Below, one piece after another: positions 1 to 11,699 of a stretch of 64,000 nt of DNA; position 1 is the first letter of the stretch, and every line of letters begins with the position of its first letter. Source of the DNA: Reticulitermes speratus (taxonomy: Eukaryota > Arthropoda > Insecta > Blattodea > Rhinotermitidae). The notes below the pieces were generated by a model, which ran no database searches, was not told the DNA's origin, and saw only the letters and a program-made list of their open reading frames with translations. The stretch lies in the NCBI GenBank assembly GCA_021186555.1, contig JAJKFL010000003.1, forward strand, positions 31,174,908 to 31,238,907, read 5' to 3'. The position numbers and the translations under genes are program-made.

Positions 1-813
1 GCCCCAGGCCTAGTCTTGATGGGGATAATGAGAATGTTGTGACAGACTGACTTGTGAATTAATAGGTGGAGTATAAAACAGTCCCTGACAGTGTATGAGG
101 ATTAAGCCAAAATGAGATCTAGAATTCAAGCAAAACATAATTTACATAGTCACTCCACCTCTCTGATATAGCAACTTCTGTCATAATGAGTTTGTCAGAG
201 ACTGAATACTGTTTGGTCTGAAGCCCCAGGTCATAATAATGCAGTGTCTTAGTGTTTGTACTGAGGCAGATTTACCAGTGGGAAGGGAAAGGAGGGGAGT
301 TGCTACATTTTAATCAGGGAAGCAGTAGAGAGGAAGTGATAGAAGTACAATATGCAGGGCATTAACAGTGACTTCCAAATGATATACTGAGGCAGGCATG
401 ACTAATTTCTTTGCTATTCAACATTCTTGATTATCTCAGTGTGTTATTTTATGTTGAGGAAGTTGCTCAGGTGCCACATTGCCACTAGACTGACCTATGA
501 ATTTGTGAAATTTGGAATTCTGTCAGTAGTGAACAGCAAGATTACAGTATTCTGGGATGTGACATTGTTGTGTGGTAGCCGGATGCAAATATTTCTACAG
601 AACCTGCTGCTTCCATGTTCAGGTTAGAATAATGAAGCAGTATGTTCCTCTGAAATGTTGGCATCCTATGAATTGATGGAAAAGTGTTCATATAATGAGG
701 TTTAAGTGATCAGAAATTTTGGATTTTATTATTAGGAGAGACAATTGTTTTAATGGTAATGGGTGTTTCACGTAACAAACATTTCAGAAGTGAGTGATGT
801 GTGTTTGTTGCAG
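1..813. other. Intron of the SLC7 gene (partial), no coding exon seen
   Basis: This ends in a good acceptor (GTTTGTTGCAG) at 803-813 and belongs to the intron before the first visible permease exon. No open frame here resembles the missing N-terminal part of the transporter. Bases about 520-625 hold an old minus-strand copy of the hammerhead-like terminal repeat seen better at 12.35 and 12.85 kb: the shared words TTCTGGGATGTGAC and GCTGCTTCCATGTTCAG are recognisable. Otherwise nothing is recognised. Confidence 0.6.
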
Positions 814-939
814 GTTTCCTGACTTTTATGAATTCTTATGATGTGAAACTTACAACACGATTACAGAATGTATTCATGTTTACTAAAATTGCTGCCCTTA
901 TTGTGATCATCATTGCTGGGTTTGCATACTTGCTTATGG
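814..939 (+). CDS. SLC7 (LAT-type) amino-acid transporter light chain, exon a (about TM5)
   Basis: First of eight exons in this window that encode a light-chain amino-acid permease of the APC superfamily, SLC7 LAT branch. Family members exchange neutral amino acids at the plasma membrane as a disulfide-linked heterodimer with a 4F2hc-type heavy chain. This exon gives 41 whole codons, starting FLTFMNSYDVKLTTRLQNV and running into the hydrophobic stretch ALIVIIIAGFAYLL. That matches the 'NCYNVKxATRVQ' region and TM5 of LAT proteins. It opens with two bases of a split codon (phase 1) after CAG and closes with one base before GTAAGT. Insects have several LAT paralogues (JhI-21, minidiscs, sobremesa and others); I cannot say which this is, so no symbol is given. 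N-terminal exons (TM1-4) must lie left of the window. Confidence 0.93.
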
Positions 940-1479
940 GTAAGTATTAATATTGTTGTCTTGAATTGGTTGTTACCACAACATGACACATCCTCAGGTT
1001 GCAGATGGGTAATATTGTTTCTGGACATGGAGGGTAGCTCTGAATACACTGAGCCTTCAGTGTCCTTCAACATTCCAGTCTGTCATTTCTCATACCTGTC
1101 ATTTATTACTTATCACCATTATTCCCATAGCTGTTGTTGGTGCTTGTATGTGTCATGTTGCCACCTCCCAACAATCAGCAGCATCCTTCTATTAGGAGCA
1201 CTTGTAGTGAGAGTTTATGAGACCAATTCTCTGCTGCTTTTATTTTATTTACTTTGTTTCTGCAACTGTCAGCAAGGTAAAATGAGAAAGCTATAAGGTC
1301 AAGAGTAGTCTACACTTTGGAAACAAAATTTAAAATTATTGCCAATTTTGAAACTTACGAGTGAGCACTTCGTATCAGACATGAACATGAAGCATTGTTT
1401 ACAACAGTAAGAATGACATATAACATATATAACACATATATAAAGGTGTTGCAATATTAACACAGCCTGGCACAATTAA

Positions 1480-3450
1480 AGACTGGGAACTGAAGAAAAT
1501 GTTTTGCTGAAAATGGATTGTTACTGATACCGATTTATCATCAACAAGCCAAGGGAGATACTATGAATTCCACTTTGATAATGCATGAGGCTAAGAGGTT
1601 TTTAACAATCTCAAGGTACATGAAGAATGTGTCTATGTCAAATTTTCCACAAGTAAGGACTGGTTCATTAAGTTTCAATTAATGATGCATTCCTTTTTTT
1701 TTATGAGGCATGGTTAGTTGGCAGATGCTGATATCCAAGTACCAGAGAGTTACATAACTGAGTTTGTGCAAATTACTGAGGAGCTTGGATACAGTCCTTA
1801 AATAAGGCTTCAATGTTGATAAAGTGGGCTGTTCTGAAGAGGTGTCCAGCAGAACTCCATCACGGTTATATCCTCCGTCTCTCTATATGCCAGTAGTATG
1901 CAATTTACAACACAGAATTCACCTAATGTAAACAGGGAACACATGGAAACATTGGTGGGGAAAATGTTGAACAAGGAACATCAGGTGAGACCCAAGAATT
2001 GAATGAATAATAGGAAAGTTATTTTGAAAGAAATTTAGAAATAACAATAACAAAATACTCGCAGTTTGTCTCTTGGAACACACACTTAACACAAACACCA
2101 GGGTGAAAATGCCCCATTTTACATGAACATAATAACCACAAGGCTCTGCGTTCTTTACCAACACAAAATAAAATATGTACGTGGTGTTGCCAGAAACTTG
2201 GCAACCAAAGACAATAATACAGATTAAACTAAACACTGCACAACACCCGCAAGGACCCTAGTACACAGCCCTACCCAATCAAACTGTAACTAAGAATTGC
2301 AAATCCAAAACAAAATTCAGAAACAAGTTACTAGGTCAGGTATTGGACATGGGGAAAGTAGGGAAAGATGGGAGAGAGTGTTGTATATAATATGACATAA
2401 CACAGCACAGTGGAAAAGGAAGAGCTTGCTGGGGTCATAAGCTATCTAACGATCAACTGACTTTTCTCTTGGGAGGCCATGCCACTGGGTATTTGAAGTT
2501 TAAACCAGCACTAATTTACCAGCCTGATAACTAAGCTACTTGTAGTTTGGAATTCAAATAACAAAGCTTGGAATAGTAGACATATTCTGAGAGTGGTTAT
2601 GCCATTCTTTCTGCCTTGCAGTCAAGATTTACCTCAGCAAGAATAACTTGGCAGAGAAGACTGATCCATCAATGATTATTTTTCTGGTGGGATGAAGACC
2701 ATCTTGTTGACTGCCTAGTAAAAACATGATATGAACCGGAATGTGATTGTTAATTTAAAGCACTACTAGCATATGATCACATTTGCATTATATTTGGAGG
2801 TTACTGTTAGTATAAACAAACCCACTTCCAAGGGAATTTTGGAAAGGACAATGTCAAGAATGCACTCAACAGCATTACAGTCACATGGGGTAAAGTTAGC
2901 CCCAACTTTATGGTTGTTGCATGGAGAATGTTATGCCTAAATGTGTCATACATGTCCTTCGAGTAGCAAGAAGAGACGCTTGATAGAATACAGGAAGTGG
3001 CTGTTGAGCTGGGTAATCAGTTGGGTTTGGGATTAGTCCTCTGATATTGAAAAGCTCAGAATTCAAGACTTGGTCCAATGGAATTAATTAAAAATCTGAA
3101 AGGAACCACCTGATGAAGAAGTGTAGAAGAGGCAGCAGCTAAGATCTTAAAATATGAGTGTAAGAGCTTTCACACCAATGGATATCCTCAGGCATTGGGA
3201 GGCAATGTTGGAGATTTTAGACGATGACATGAATTTAGAGATCCTCCAAAGTTATTACGGATGTGGAAGCTGATGTTCATTGCTGCGAGGAAGTCCTCAA
3301 TGAAAGGAAGAAGGCTAGGATGTTTTCTTCTGTAGATTCCTCTTGCAAGAAGGTGAGTGATACCTTCAGGGATTCCCAGCCTTGAACATCCAGAATTTTA
3401 ATTTCCTGATATGCAGATAGAGAGTGATTTAAACTGCAAAGAGTTGTATG
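1480..3450 (+). mobile_element. Degenerate jerky/Tigger-like (pogo group) DDE transposase
   Basis: Plus-strand translation, with stops and frameshifts, follows the order of a jerky/Tigger transposase. A 'TSKDWFIKF' piece (about 1,650) resembles the CENP-B-type DNA-binding part. VDKVGCSEEVSSRTPS (about 1,815-1,860) sits where DETG...MPSRT carries the first catalytic Asp. LLGGHATGYLKFKPALIYQ (about 2,465-2,525) matches the conserved LLGGNASGDFKLKP block. 'WGKVSPNFMVVAWRMLC' and 'ELGNQLGLG' (about 2,890-3,040) match the C-terminal region. A stretch of roughly 560 bp (1,890-2,450) between the blocks does not fit and may be an insertion. No terminal inverted repeats were found. It is a dead copy in a permease intron. 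Confidence 0.6.
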
Positions 3451-4606
3451 TTTAAATGAATAAAATTATTGTTCAACTGGTCTGTTGGTCTTTATTTACC
3501 TGAACATACGGCTAAACCTTAGCACAATGTAGGTATCATGTAATAAGAAAACCATGGGAAATGAAGTGATATCAGCTATATATTTTATGCTGTTACTACA
3601 TACATAATTTTGTTACACACCAAATGACATCAGTTCCAAGTGTCATACCATGTATCTGCAGTTTATTCACATTCTTTATGAGTATTATGCACACATTTAT
3701 CTGTTGTGCAGTGTTACTTTCTGTGTCTTTAAATTCTCATTAGGCATGAAATGAAAGTATATTTAATCAGTATACTTGTGGACTTGAGTTTTTGTTGGAA
3801 AGTGTAAAGGAAAGGGACTACTTGGAAGCCGTAAGTATAGATGAGGGGATAACCTTTAGGAGACAAATTTGAAAGCCAATTGTATCTTGTGATGGCCTGA
3901 GTTTTTCTGGCTTAGTGCGGACATTTAAATTGCTACCAAGTACACACACAGAGACTAGAATATGGCATGCTACACCATTTGCCAGTACATTTTAGAGATC
4001 AGCATGTGGTATAGGATGATATCAAGGATAGTCTTAAATTGGACCTCCAAAGGTGTAGTATTGAAGGGCACCCCCTGAATTTGTATAGCTCAGGATATGG
4101 ACAAATGCTGGGCTCTTGTGAACAAGGTAATGAAAATTTAATGTTATCCATGTTCTATACAGTAAGATGATTGTACAGTGTTTATTCCAACTGCACAACA
4201 GTTGTTGGAATAAAGATTGTAAAATTATCTTGCCGCACAGAATATGGATGATATTAAATTTGCAGATGCCCAACAGCAAAAACTGTTTAGAACTACAAAT
4301 GCACAAAGGAAAAATTACATAAAGCCGATGTGGCTATATTGTATAACAAGATGCGCGAAACTGTTGAAATAAACACTGTAAAAAAAAGTAATGAACTTGT
4401 GGGTTCCATAACACAATGAGAATATTTGACTAGCTGATGAATTATCAGCTTCATAAGAAGGACTCTGCACCATGGAGTTGTTTAATTACATGAAGAGATC
4501 CAGAATTCCTTGTTTGGTTAAGATACTGGTGTTGAATATTTTTCTGTGTTATTCCTGTGGTAGTGTAAAATTATCTTTCAGTGTTCTTTTTTCCTATATG
4601 TAACAG
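3451..4606. other. Rest of intron a-b
   Basis: AT-rich intron sequence ending in the acceptor TATATGTAACAG. Small open frames on the minus strand at 4.0-4.3 kb show no recognisable motif. Nothing else is seen. Confidence 0.5.
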
Positions 4607-4751
4607 GCAATGCAGAAAACTGGAAAGATCCTTTTTATGGCACAACAGGAGATGCTGGGAAAATAGCTGTCTCCTTTTGCTCTGGGATATTCTCATATTC
4701 TGGGTGGAATTATTTGAATTTTATGACGGAAGAACTCAAAGACCCTTATGT
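4607..4751 (+). CDS. SLC7 transporter exon b (TM6)
   Basis: Two bases finish a Gly codon from exon a, then 47 codons follow and two bases of a Val codon end the exon before GTAAGT. It contains FSYSGWNYLNFMTEELKDPY, the LAT signature around the unwound middle of TM6 (FxYxGWNYLNxxTEEL), where substrate contacts are known in the family. Phase joins exon a and the next exon exactly. The intron that follows is the longest in the window (6.4 kb) and is packed with repeats. Confidence 0.95.
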
Positions 4752-5389
4752 GTAAGTTATTCTTCATGTGTGTCAATTCAGTGTGCTAATTCTGTATTCT
4801 TAGACCATATTTCAGCTCATTTACCACATTAAGCATGTTATCTTTGAGTGACCATTAGTACCTGAGCCAAGTCCATTTGAGGTTGTGAGCACTGCTGAGA
4901 AGTTTAGAAAGTGTAGATTGACAGGTATTCATCAAATTCCATGCAGGTGGTGCAAACGTATTATGAGATCCACAAGCTTATTAGTTCTATCTGGAATGAG
5001 GAAGAACTGCCTCAGCAGTGGAAAAAGTCTGGTGCTGCATCTGTATATGAAGGGTCTGCAGTGATTGTCAAGATGTCTGTGTTGTGAACTAAATACAAAA
5101 CAAAACTGAGTAAACTGCGAACATGGTAGGAGATACTTCAGAACTATAATGTAACAAGTAGCAGTGCAATAAAATACATAATAGAACATGAATAACAGCA
5201 TTAACACACTTTGACAGAACACATAAGATATTTTTACAGATAAACATTCATTTATGACCATTACATTTATCTATATAAAATGAAGTGCTAGAAATATGGA
5301 AAGTTCTAAAACCAAAATATATCAAATTAAATAAAAATTGCATCTTTCAAAATACATTGTTTGCTGATGATTACATACATGGTGCAATC

Positions 5390-6640
5390 AAACAATTTAT
5401 AAACTGACAGAGATGCCACTACTGCTGCTAGCACAAACTTCTACTCCTAAGTGTAGAGAGCATTTGCAGAGTAATTTCCTTTTTGGAATGAAGCTGAAGC
5501 ACGTGTGATTTTTTTAGTAAGGTACGTGTTGTTCCATTTGTGATTTTGGCATACCTAGAAGTTGGCAGACTTGAGAGAACAGCATGTCTGCTTCAAATTC
5601 TGTGGGAACTTTTGAAACCTTGAAAGTAAGTTTTGGAGGGCAGACAGTGGGAAGAATACAGTTTTTTGGTTGATATTCCAAAAAAGTGGTGTAAGCTCTG
5701 TTGAAGATGGTGAATGTTCAGGAAGTCAGTCGATGAGCCAAACAGATGGAAATGTGAAACATCACTAATATGTACCAGGCCTTCTTCCATCATCACTGAA
5801 CACCAAACACTCAACATTTGAAAAGCAGCCTGCTTTTGAAATGTTGGTGTTCAATGATAATGGAAAAAGTCATGGTACATGTTAGTGATGTTTCATGTTA
5901 AACCATTGTCAAAAGATTTTATGGTACAGATGAAAATGTGGATCAAGTTAAGGAATTTATCCTTGAAAACAGAAGAATCTCTGTCCTTGAAATTGCTAAC
6001 ATATTGGAAATCTCATTTATATAAATTCAGAGCATTTTGAAATACAATCTGAACATGTGTCAGATTTCTGCCAAATTTGTGCCCCACGTGCTGAGAGAAG
6101 AGAAGAAGGAAAATCATGTCAGTATGTGCCAGGACTTTCAAGAAAGGCATGAAAGACCTGTCACAGATAATCACAGGTGATGAGAGTGAGTTTATAGTTA
6201 TGACCCAGAAACCAAGGAGATTAATGATATCACCACGACTCAAGAAAAACTGTGGGATGTACTTGTGGAGTTCCCAAAAGTGCACTTCACAAAGTGCTTT
6301 GAATGGTGGTTGAGATTTTTGGACTGAATATAAAGTTCCACTGAGACAACTTTGAAGAGGACAGTACTGATTAAAAATACACATAAAGTGATATTTAGAG
6401 ATAGAATTAGGAGTGAAGATATTGGTGTACATTTGGGAGAAGGGAATATAACTGATGAGTTAGTGGGAGCAATCAGTACTTGCATTAAGAACACCATCAT
6501 GTAGCTTTCCTTATCTGGCTCCTTTCTGTAAATTTATTAGTAACAGGGACTTGGGACACCCATGAACAAGGCTTATCCATCCATCAATTTTAGCTTTGGA
6601 ATGATTTCTAATGGCCCAGATTTTTTGTTTGGAAGAACAC
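5390..6640 (+). mobile_element. Degenerate mariner-like element
   Basis: Broken plus-strand reading frames follow mariner transposase order. 'SSVEDGECSGSQ' (about 5,695-5,735) and 'VKEFILENRRISVLEIA' (about 5,950-6,000) belong to the helix-turn-helix half. 'QISAKFVPHVLREEKKENH' (about 6,060-6,120) matches the conserved KVSAKFVPRLL..EQK block. 'DESEFIVMTQKP' (about 6,180) stands where GDESW carries the first catalytic Asp. The C-terminal third is missing or unreadable, and the limits are approximate because no terminal repeats were identified. The long minus-strand open frames here are antisense shadows. Confidence 0.6.
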
Positions 6641-6714
6641 GAAAATATGTTTAAATTAAACTTCTAGTACAGTCTGTATAAGTAAACATTTATTTGATAT
6701 GTTTTTGATTTAGA

Positions 6715-7230
6715 ATGACATGAAAGAAGGATATGCTTTATCACCATTACTTCCTATCTTTGCATTGGGATCACTGGGAAGGCCCAAGAAACCTGAATGA
6801 AATAATGGAACACATCAGCTTCTGGTGCATGCTGCTACTAATATATCAGGCAAAATTATAAATACTGTAGAGGAAAAACAAAGCTGGGTTAGACAATCAG
6901 TGATGAGGTTGCATGTGGAAACAAAGTGTGTGCATGTTCATTAGCATGAATAATAAAATCCTTACATAAAGATAACTAATAAATCCTCCAAAAATGTGGC
7001 GAAATTAAAATATTTGGAAATGTTGCTAACAAATCAAAATTGTGTTCATGAAGAAATTAATATCAGACTGAATTGAATGTTTCCTACCATTCAGTTTGGA
7101 ATATCTTGTGTTCATATCTGCTGTCAAAAAATGTAGAGGTTAAAATAGACCTATAATTTAGTCTTGTTTTGTATGCATGTGAAACTTGGTCTTCACATAA
7201 AGGAAGAACATAGACTAAGCATGAAACCTC
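6715..7230 (+). mobile_element. Non-LTR retrotransposon fragment (reverse transcriptase region)
   Basis: Interrupted plus-strand translation matches the C-terminal half of the reverse transcriptase of a LINE common in insect assemblies: 'KEGYALSPLLPIFALG', then 'AKLKYLEMLLTNQN.VHEEIN', 'FCMHVKLGLH' (from VLYGCETWSLT) and 'KEEHRLSMKP'. The catalytic box is not readable. It is dead and truncated at both ends. The family looks the same as the LINE remnant at 27.8-28.5 kb. Confidence 0.65.
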
Positions 7231-8744
7231 GACTGGAGTGTACTGCTCTTTTTCCTTCTAAAAGTAGTAAATAATATTAGTCCTTTCTGTCTGTAGTGAC
7301 CCAGGAGTGCCTAAGGAACACCTCTGGATAATGTGACAGGGATGAGTGCTACCAATGTTATCTTTTCCTAAGTGTAATTTTAACCACCAAGTACGGGCAC
7401 AGGAAAGACAGAGGGTCAAAGCCATCATTATGTTCTTAACCAGTCTTAATTTAGCTGCTCTATCCAATATTACTCCAGAATTAAACGAGTGCTGCAAAAA
7501 ATAAAGAGCAGTCCAAACAGTAGTGCGCTATAAAAAGATGTTTATCATAATCACTCTACAAACTACTACAAACAGAACAAGGAATTAAAATACGTATGTG
7601 AAGTCACTACACGTGCACATTGACTTTCACTTGGTAACAACACAACCTCCGTAACTTCAGATTCCTCATATAATTCTAAATTTTACAACAATCCTTATAA
7701 TGAAGAATTCATATGTAGAAGGATACTATATTGAAGCTCCAACTTCATATGAATTGGCATCTTGGAACAGAACTGACAAAAAAAATGTGTCTACTTACCA
7801 CCCACATCATCACTGAATATCAAGAGACTATTGGATAGTCCAGTTTTGATTAACTTTTAAGATTTTACATGTTTATACTTTAACATATCAAGATTTTAAT
7901 ATTTATTAGTAATACTATTACTCGAGGAGGCATTGTAATAGACCACTTTCATTAAAAATGATTCTGTTTATGTAGGGGAGAGGCCTCTTTCATTTTAATA
8001 TTACCTTCTTTGCATATTTTGTATTAGCCTCGCCTGATGGTCTTATTATGGGCTGAAACATGTAGGTAATATAATTTTACTTACAGTGGCGCTGAGTTTG
8101 ACTTTGTTACTATATAGTTATATAACACAATGGCATGTCCTCTCCAAAGATTCCAAATAAATTATAACATCACTGTTAGCGGACATGCCCCCCCAACCAG
8201 ATTTGGTTGTTTATTTTATCCATAATTTCGACCTGATTCCAACCTCTTATTCAGTTAAGTTTTACATGAATTTTCAATCTCTGACTCGTGATTTCTCTAT
8301 CCATACGCCAGTAAACTTGAGTACAAACTTCCAGTCACCTTTACCAATTTAATTATCAAACCATCCCGCACATTTCAAAACAAATTTGGTTACAGTCCTA
8401 CCTTGCGTTGTCAGTATTATCCACCATGATATCCAGGTAGAAACATCATCCTGCCGCACTTTATACAGCCCAGTCGATCCAAACACTTCGGAGCCAGAGC
8501 TTCAAGTGAACTCGTGTCTCCAAGGATTGTTAGTCATTCCCTACAGGTCGGCCATCTTGGAAAGCTGATAAGCCACAGGTTGCAATTCCAAGAGCCGTGT
8601 GCAAAATGTGACTAGATCCAAAAGTAGCGATAGCAATCAAATGTATAGAAATAATTAAACCCAAATAACTGAATTGAATGAAAAACAAATTAAAGAAATA
8701 AATACAAAATCACTACGCTGTCCACCTCCACATAAACTTTAATA
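7231..8744. other. Unrecognised intron sequence with one decayed hammerhead-like motif
   Basis: No gene is recognised. At about 8,030-8,070 (plus) the order CTGATGG, a short stem, CTGAAAC, ATGTAGG resembles the hammerhead-like cores described elsewhere, with one core base changed. No inverted partner arm was found. 8,090-8,740 is slightly richer in CpG than its surroundings and may be part of an older element. Confidence 0.35.
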
Positions 8745-9918
8745 GCGTGAAACCCCCTTTAAGACATTTTTGAAAAATTAAATTAGGCTTATTAAATGGA
8801 AAAATGTCATAAAAGGATGGGCCTCCTCGTTTCGTCGAGGTTTCATGGTCACACACATTTGAGACACACCACAGTCGGTAGGACTCCTCTGGACGAGGGA
8901 CCAGCTCGTCGCAGAGACCTCTACCTGACAACACACAACACTCACAAGAGACAGACATCCATGCCCTCGGTGGGATTCGAACCCACGATCCTAGTAAGCG
9001 AGCGGCCGAAGACCCACGCCTTAGACCGCACGGCCACTGGGATCGGCTTACTAGAATATTAAGCCACATAAATTCTGCATTAAATTATTCATTGTCACCA
9101 TGAAACCACATTTAAGGTATTTTTTAGTGATATTGACACATTCTTGAATACAAGACAAGATTTCTTTTACAAGCACAACTGGCCCGTTCTTGCAGGAACT
9201 ATTCCATAAATGCCGATTATGAGTTACTATATTTTGCTGTTTTTACCTTTTCCCGTCTCAGCTGTACACTTACGGATTGAGGACCATGTCTCATATTTTA
9301 AGTTGGCACAAAATGCAAAGTTCCGAAGCGTTTTAATGAGGAAAAATTTAAGTAGCACCAACCATGTTTAAAATATCAATATTTTTATGAATTGACAGTA
9401 GTTTACCTTTTATGCCGGTTTTTAGTGTTGCAGTCGTGCAGAACACGTGTTCAGTAATGGCTGTACAGGACGAAAACTGTACACACAGAAGATATTTGAA
9501 TTGAACACGAAATTGATATAAATCTTGCACACGGACTACTTCAAATTATTGAAATTAAACGAAAACCGTTATAAGTCAAACACACTCTATTAAACCCATT
9601 ATTATGTTGACGTTTCGTCACACTGTGAAATTCACATGTGTAAATTTATGCCGGCAGTCGGAAAGTGACGTTTTCCGCCACACATTTCCACGTATTAACA
9701 TTGAGTTGCTTATCTGTACTTCCGATTCGTGGTGGAAACGATCTTGAAGATTAATCTTTACGAACTGCGAGTGTTATTTCGTCAATGCATATTGGTAACA
9801 AATTGAATGAACGGGATATTAAGACTTAGACGCAAAAACGTATTAAATGGACCTAAAATCGCGTGCTTTCTAAGCGGGCACACTTCGTAAGTGGAATCAT
9901 CTTAAGCGGGCTTCAGTG
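8745..9918. mobile_element. Non-autonomous Tigger-like DNA transposon, copy 1
   Basis: Starts after TA with GCGTGAAACCCCCTTTAAGA and ends CTTAAGCGGGCTTCAGTG before TA (9,919-9,920). The ends are inverted versions of each other and resemble the CAGTGAAACC ends of the Tigger element at 58.2 kb. Internal blocks (for example TATATTTTGCTGT near 9,230, and 9,340-9,490) line up with the element at 37.5-39.1 kb, so these are two copies of one family. No transposase frame is seen. A tRNA-derived SINE sits inside it. Confidence 0.65.
8815..9055 (-). repeat. tRNA-derived SINE nested in the Tigger-like element
   Basis: On the minus strand it starts near 9,050 with an A-box-like TGGCCGTGCGGTCTAAGG and has a B-box GGTTCGAATCCC about 40-50 bases on, the two internal pol III promoter elements of a tRNA. 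An unrelated body follows, ending in ATGAAACCTCGACGAAACGAG near 8,835. It is about 240 bp. The tRNA part is not flanked by a functional aminoacyl stem and runs straight into the body, so this is a SINE and not a tRNA gene. The SINE at 60.3 kb has a similar tail. Confidence 0.75.
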
Positions 9919-9939
9919 TATTTACAAATTAGATTATAT

Positions 9940-10540
9940 AAGTTACAAAATAGGCAGTGTGCATGTAACATAATATTGTGGCGCGTTCGCGTTAAGTGTA
10001 TACCTCTTCGGGTATCCTAACAGCTTAATACCATTTCATTCGAATTTATGTCGCTGGCAACAATGAGTTCTTAGTATTGTTGAGCTAATCTTGTTGCCCT
10101 GGAAACACAACAGTATATTTCCTTTATATTGCAGACCTACATATGTCGCTGTCAACAATATAAATACTGAGCGCGTTGTCATGGAAACGCAACAATGCGT
10201 TCTCTTTAGTTCTGTTGTTAAGCCAAAACTTTTGTAATGTTTATACCTCCTTGGTTATCGTAACAACTTGATACCATTTCACTCGAAGAGAGCGATTTCA
10301 TGGGGACTTCATGTTGTTGACAACAACAAAACGTACTTAGGTCTTCATGTAAGTGCTCGATATTTGGGTTTTCTCGGCAGATTTTAAGAAAAGTTTCCTA
10401 TGTAAAATTCCACGAAAATCCGTCCAGTGGGAGCCGAGCTGATACATGCGGACAGATGGACAGACAGACATGACGAAGCTAATAGGCGCTTTTCTGTATG
10501 CGAACATGCCTAAAATGGCGCGGTTTGGCATCTGAAATGC
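9940..10540. repeat. CpG-richer repeat with two internal units and X-box-like motifs
   Basis: Two related segments about 245 bp apart share ATACCTC..CGGGTAT/TTGGTTAT..TAACA..TTGATACCATTTCA (about 9,995-10,045 and 10,240-10,290). Each is followed by, or close to, a motif of the RFX X-box form: GTTGCCCTGGAAAC (about 10,094) and GTTGTCATGGAAAC (about 10,173). The block ends in a GGACAGATGGACAGACAGAC run at about 10,450-10,470, typical of the 3' end of SINE/LINE families. It is not identified; it reads as mobile-element DNA rather than a host promoter. Confidence 0.4.
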
Positions 10541-11181
10541 CCTCATCATATCAACAAATACTGTATATGAATATGAAATGCCTACTGTGCCAACACAAGC
10601 GTTTGTCTATATTATGCGATACCCACCTTGGGATTGTCGAATTCATACTAAATGTACTAGGCCACAATTATATTATGCTGATCGGCTTTACTATGTCTGT
10701 CTGTCCATGTGTAGCAACTTGACTGATGAAAGAATTGCCGTGACAGTTTGTGTTGGGAGTGTTACTAGCATTTGTTGATACACTGAAATTTTAATCACAG
10801 TTCGACAAAAATAATGGATGCCTTATATCGTGAACACATACTTTTCTGTGGGCATCTCAATTGTAACTTGCATGTAACTTTTTAAACCACATATTGGGGC
10901 AAAATGTGTCTGAAAGTTGCAGAGAAAATGTGGCACACATTTTATGTCCATTGTAAATTCTTCATAAATCTTTGGATTTTGAGATAATGGTGAATTTTTG
11001 GGCTGTTATGTCATCGATCACGAAATCTAGAGGCAATATCAGAGGGACTGTGCAAGATTATGTTTACTTTTCATAAACTGTTTTCCCTTGTGCAATATGT
11101 CTGCATGAACAGTAAGTTTAATGTTATTTTAATTCTATGTTCAAGACTTAGTACTGAGTCACTATTCTTTGTGTATTGCAG
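10541..11181. other. Intron remainder before exon c
   Basis: AT-rich, with no recognisable coding or repeat. It ends in the acceptor TTTGTGTATTGCAG. Confidence 0.5.
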
Positions 11182-11305
11182 GAACCTTCCTCGAGCTATC
11201 TACATCTCCTTGCCACTTGTTACACTGATTTATGTTTTCGCTAATGTGGCTTATCTGGCTGTCCTGACACCTACAGCCATGATTGCTTCTGGTGCCATTG
11301 CTGTG
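11182..11305 (+). CDS. SLC7 transporter exon c (TM7)
   Basis: The first base completes Val, then 41 codons follow, beginning [26 protein letters not shown] directly after EEL(K)(D/N)P.. is the LAT/SLC7 signature at the TM6-7 boundary, and the rest is TM7 and the outer loop. It ends in phase 0 at GTG before GTAGGT. Continuing the frame past 11,305 reads into the intron, so the splice is needed. Confidence 0.95.
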
Positions 11306-11595
11306 GTAGGTGTTGTTTTTTTGTTTGTTTGGTGGCACAGATGCAAATTATATTTGCAGCAGGTCTAGGCCAGTATTCCTTGTTTAGTATGACACAGTCC
11401 AATCATAACTGTATTTTCTCAAATATTACGTACACCCCTTTCTCTACTTCCTCCCTGCCCAAGTAAACTTAACAATTGGACTATTATTTGGTTGTGGTCC
11501 AATGAAAGAGGGCAGTCTAAACCACACACACATGTGTACAGTGTGTCTTATAAACTATGGGACATGTTGCTACTCTCTTTCTGCTTTTCCCACAG

Positions 11596-11699
11596 ACATT
11601 TGCAGATAGTGTGCTAGGTGTCATGTCGTGGATCATGCCTGTTATGGTGGCTGTGTCCATATTTGGAGGTCTGAGTGTCCACATCATGACATCTTCCAG
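11596..11699 (+). CDS. SLC7 transporter exon d (TM8)
   Basis: Phase 0 entry after CCCACAG; 34 codons plus two bases of an Arg codon. TFADSVLGVMSWIMPVMVAV is the TM8 start (FADxxLGxMxWIMPxxVA in the family), followed by GGLSVHIMTSSR leading into the cytoplasmic loop. The donor is GTAATC. The intron to exon c is only 290 bp. Confidence 0.95.

Noticed and set aside
913..1296. 127-codon plus-strand open frame after exon a
   Set aside because: It starts inside exon a in a different frame and runs into the intron. No family motif; the splice donor GTAAGT at 940 and the phase match to exon b explain the region better.
6013..6432. 139-codon minus-strand open frame
   Set aside because: It is antisense to a degenerate mariner transposase on the plus strand.
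8815..9055. tRNA gene
   Set aside because: A- and B-boxes are present, but there is no closed acceptor stem and the tRNA part continues into a SINE body. A second copy type with the same tail lies at 60.3 kb.
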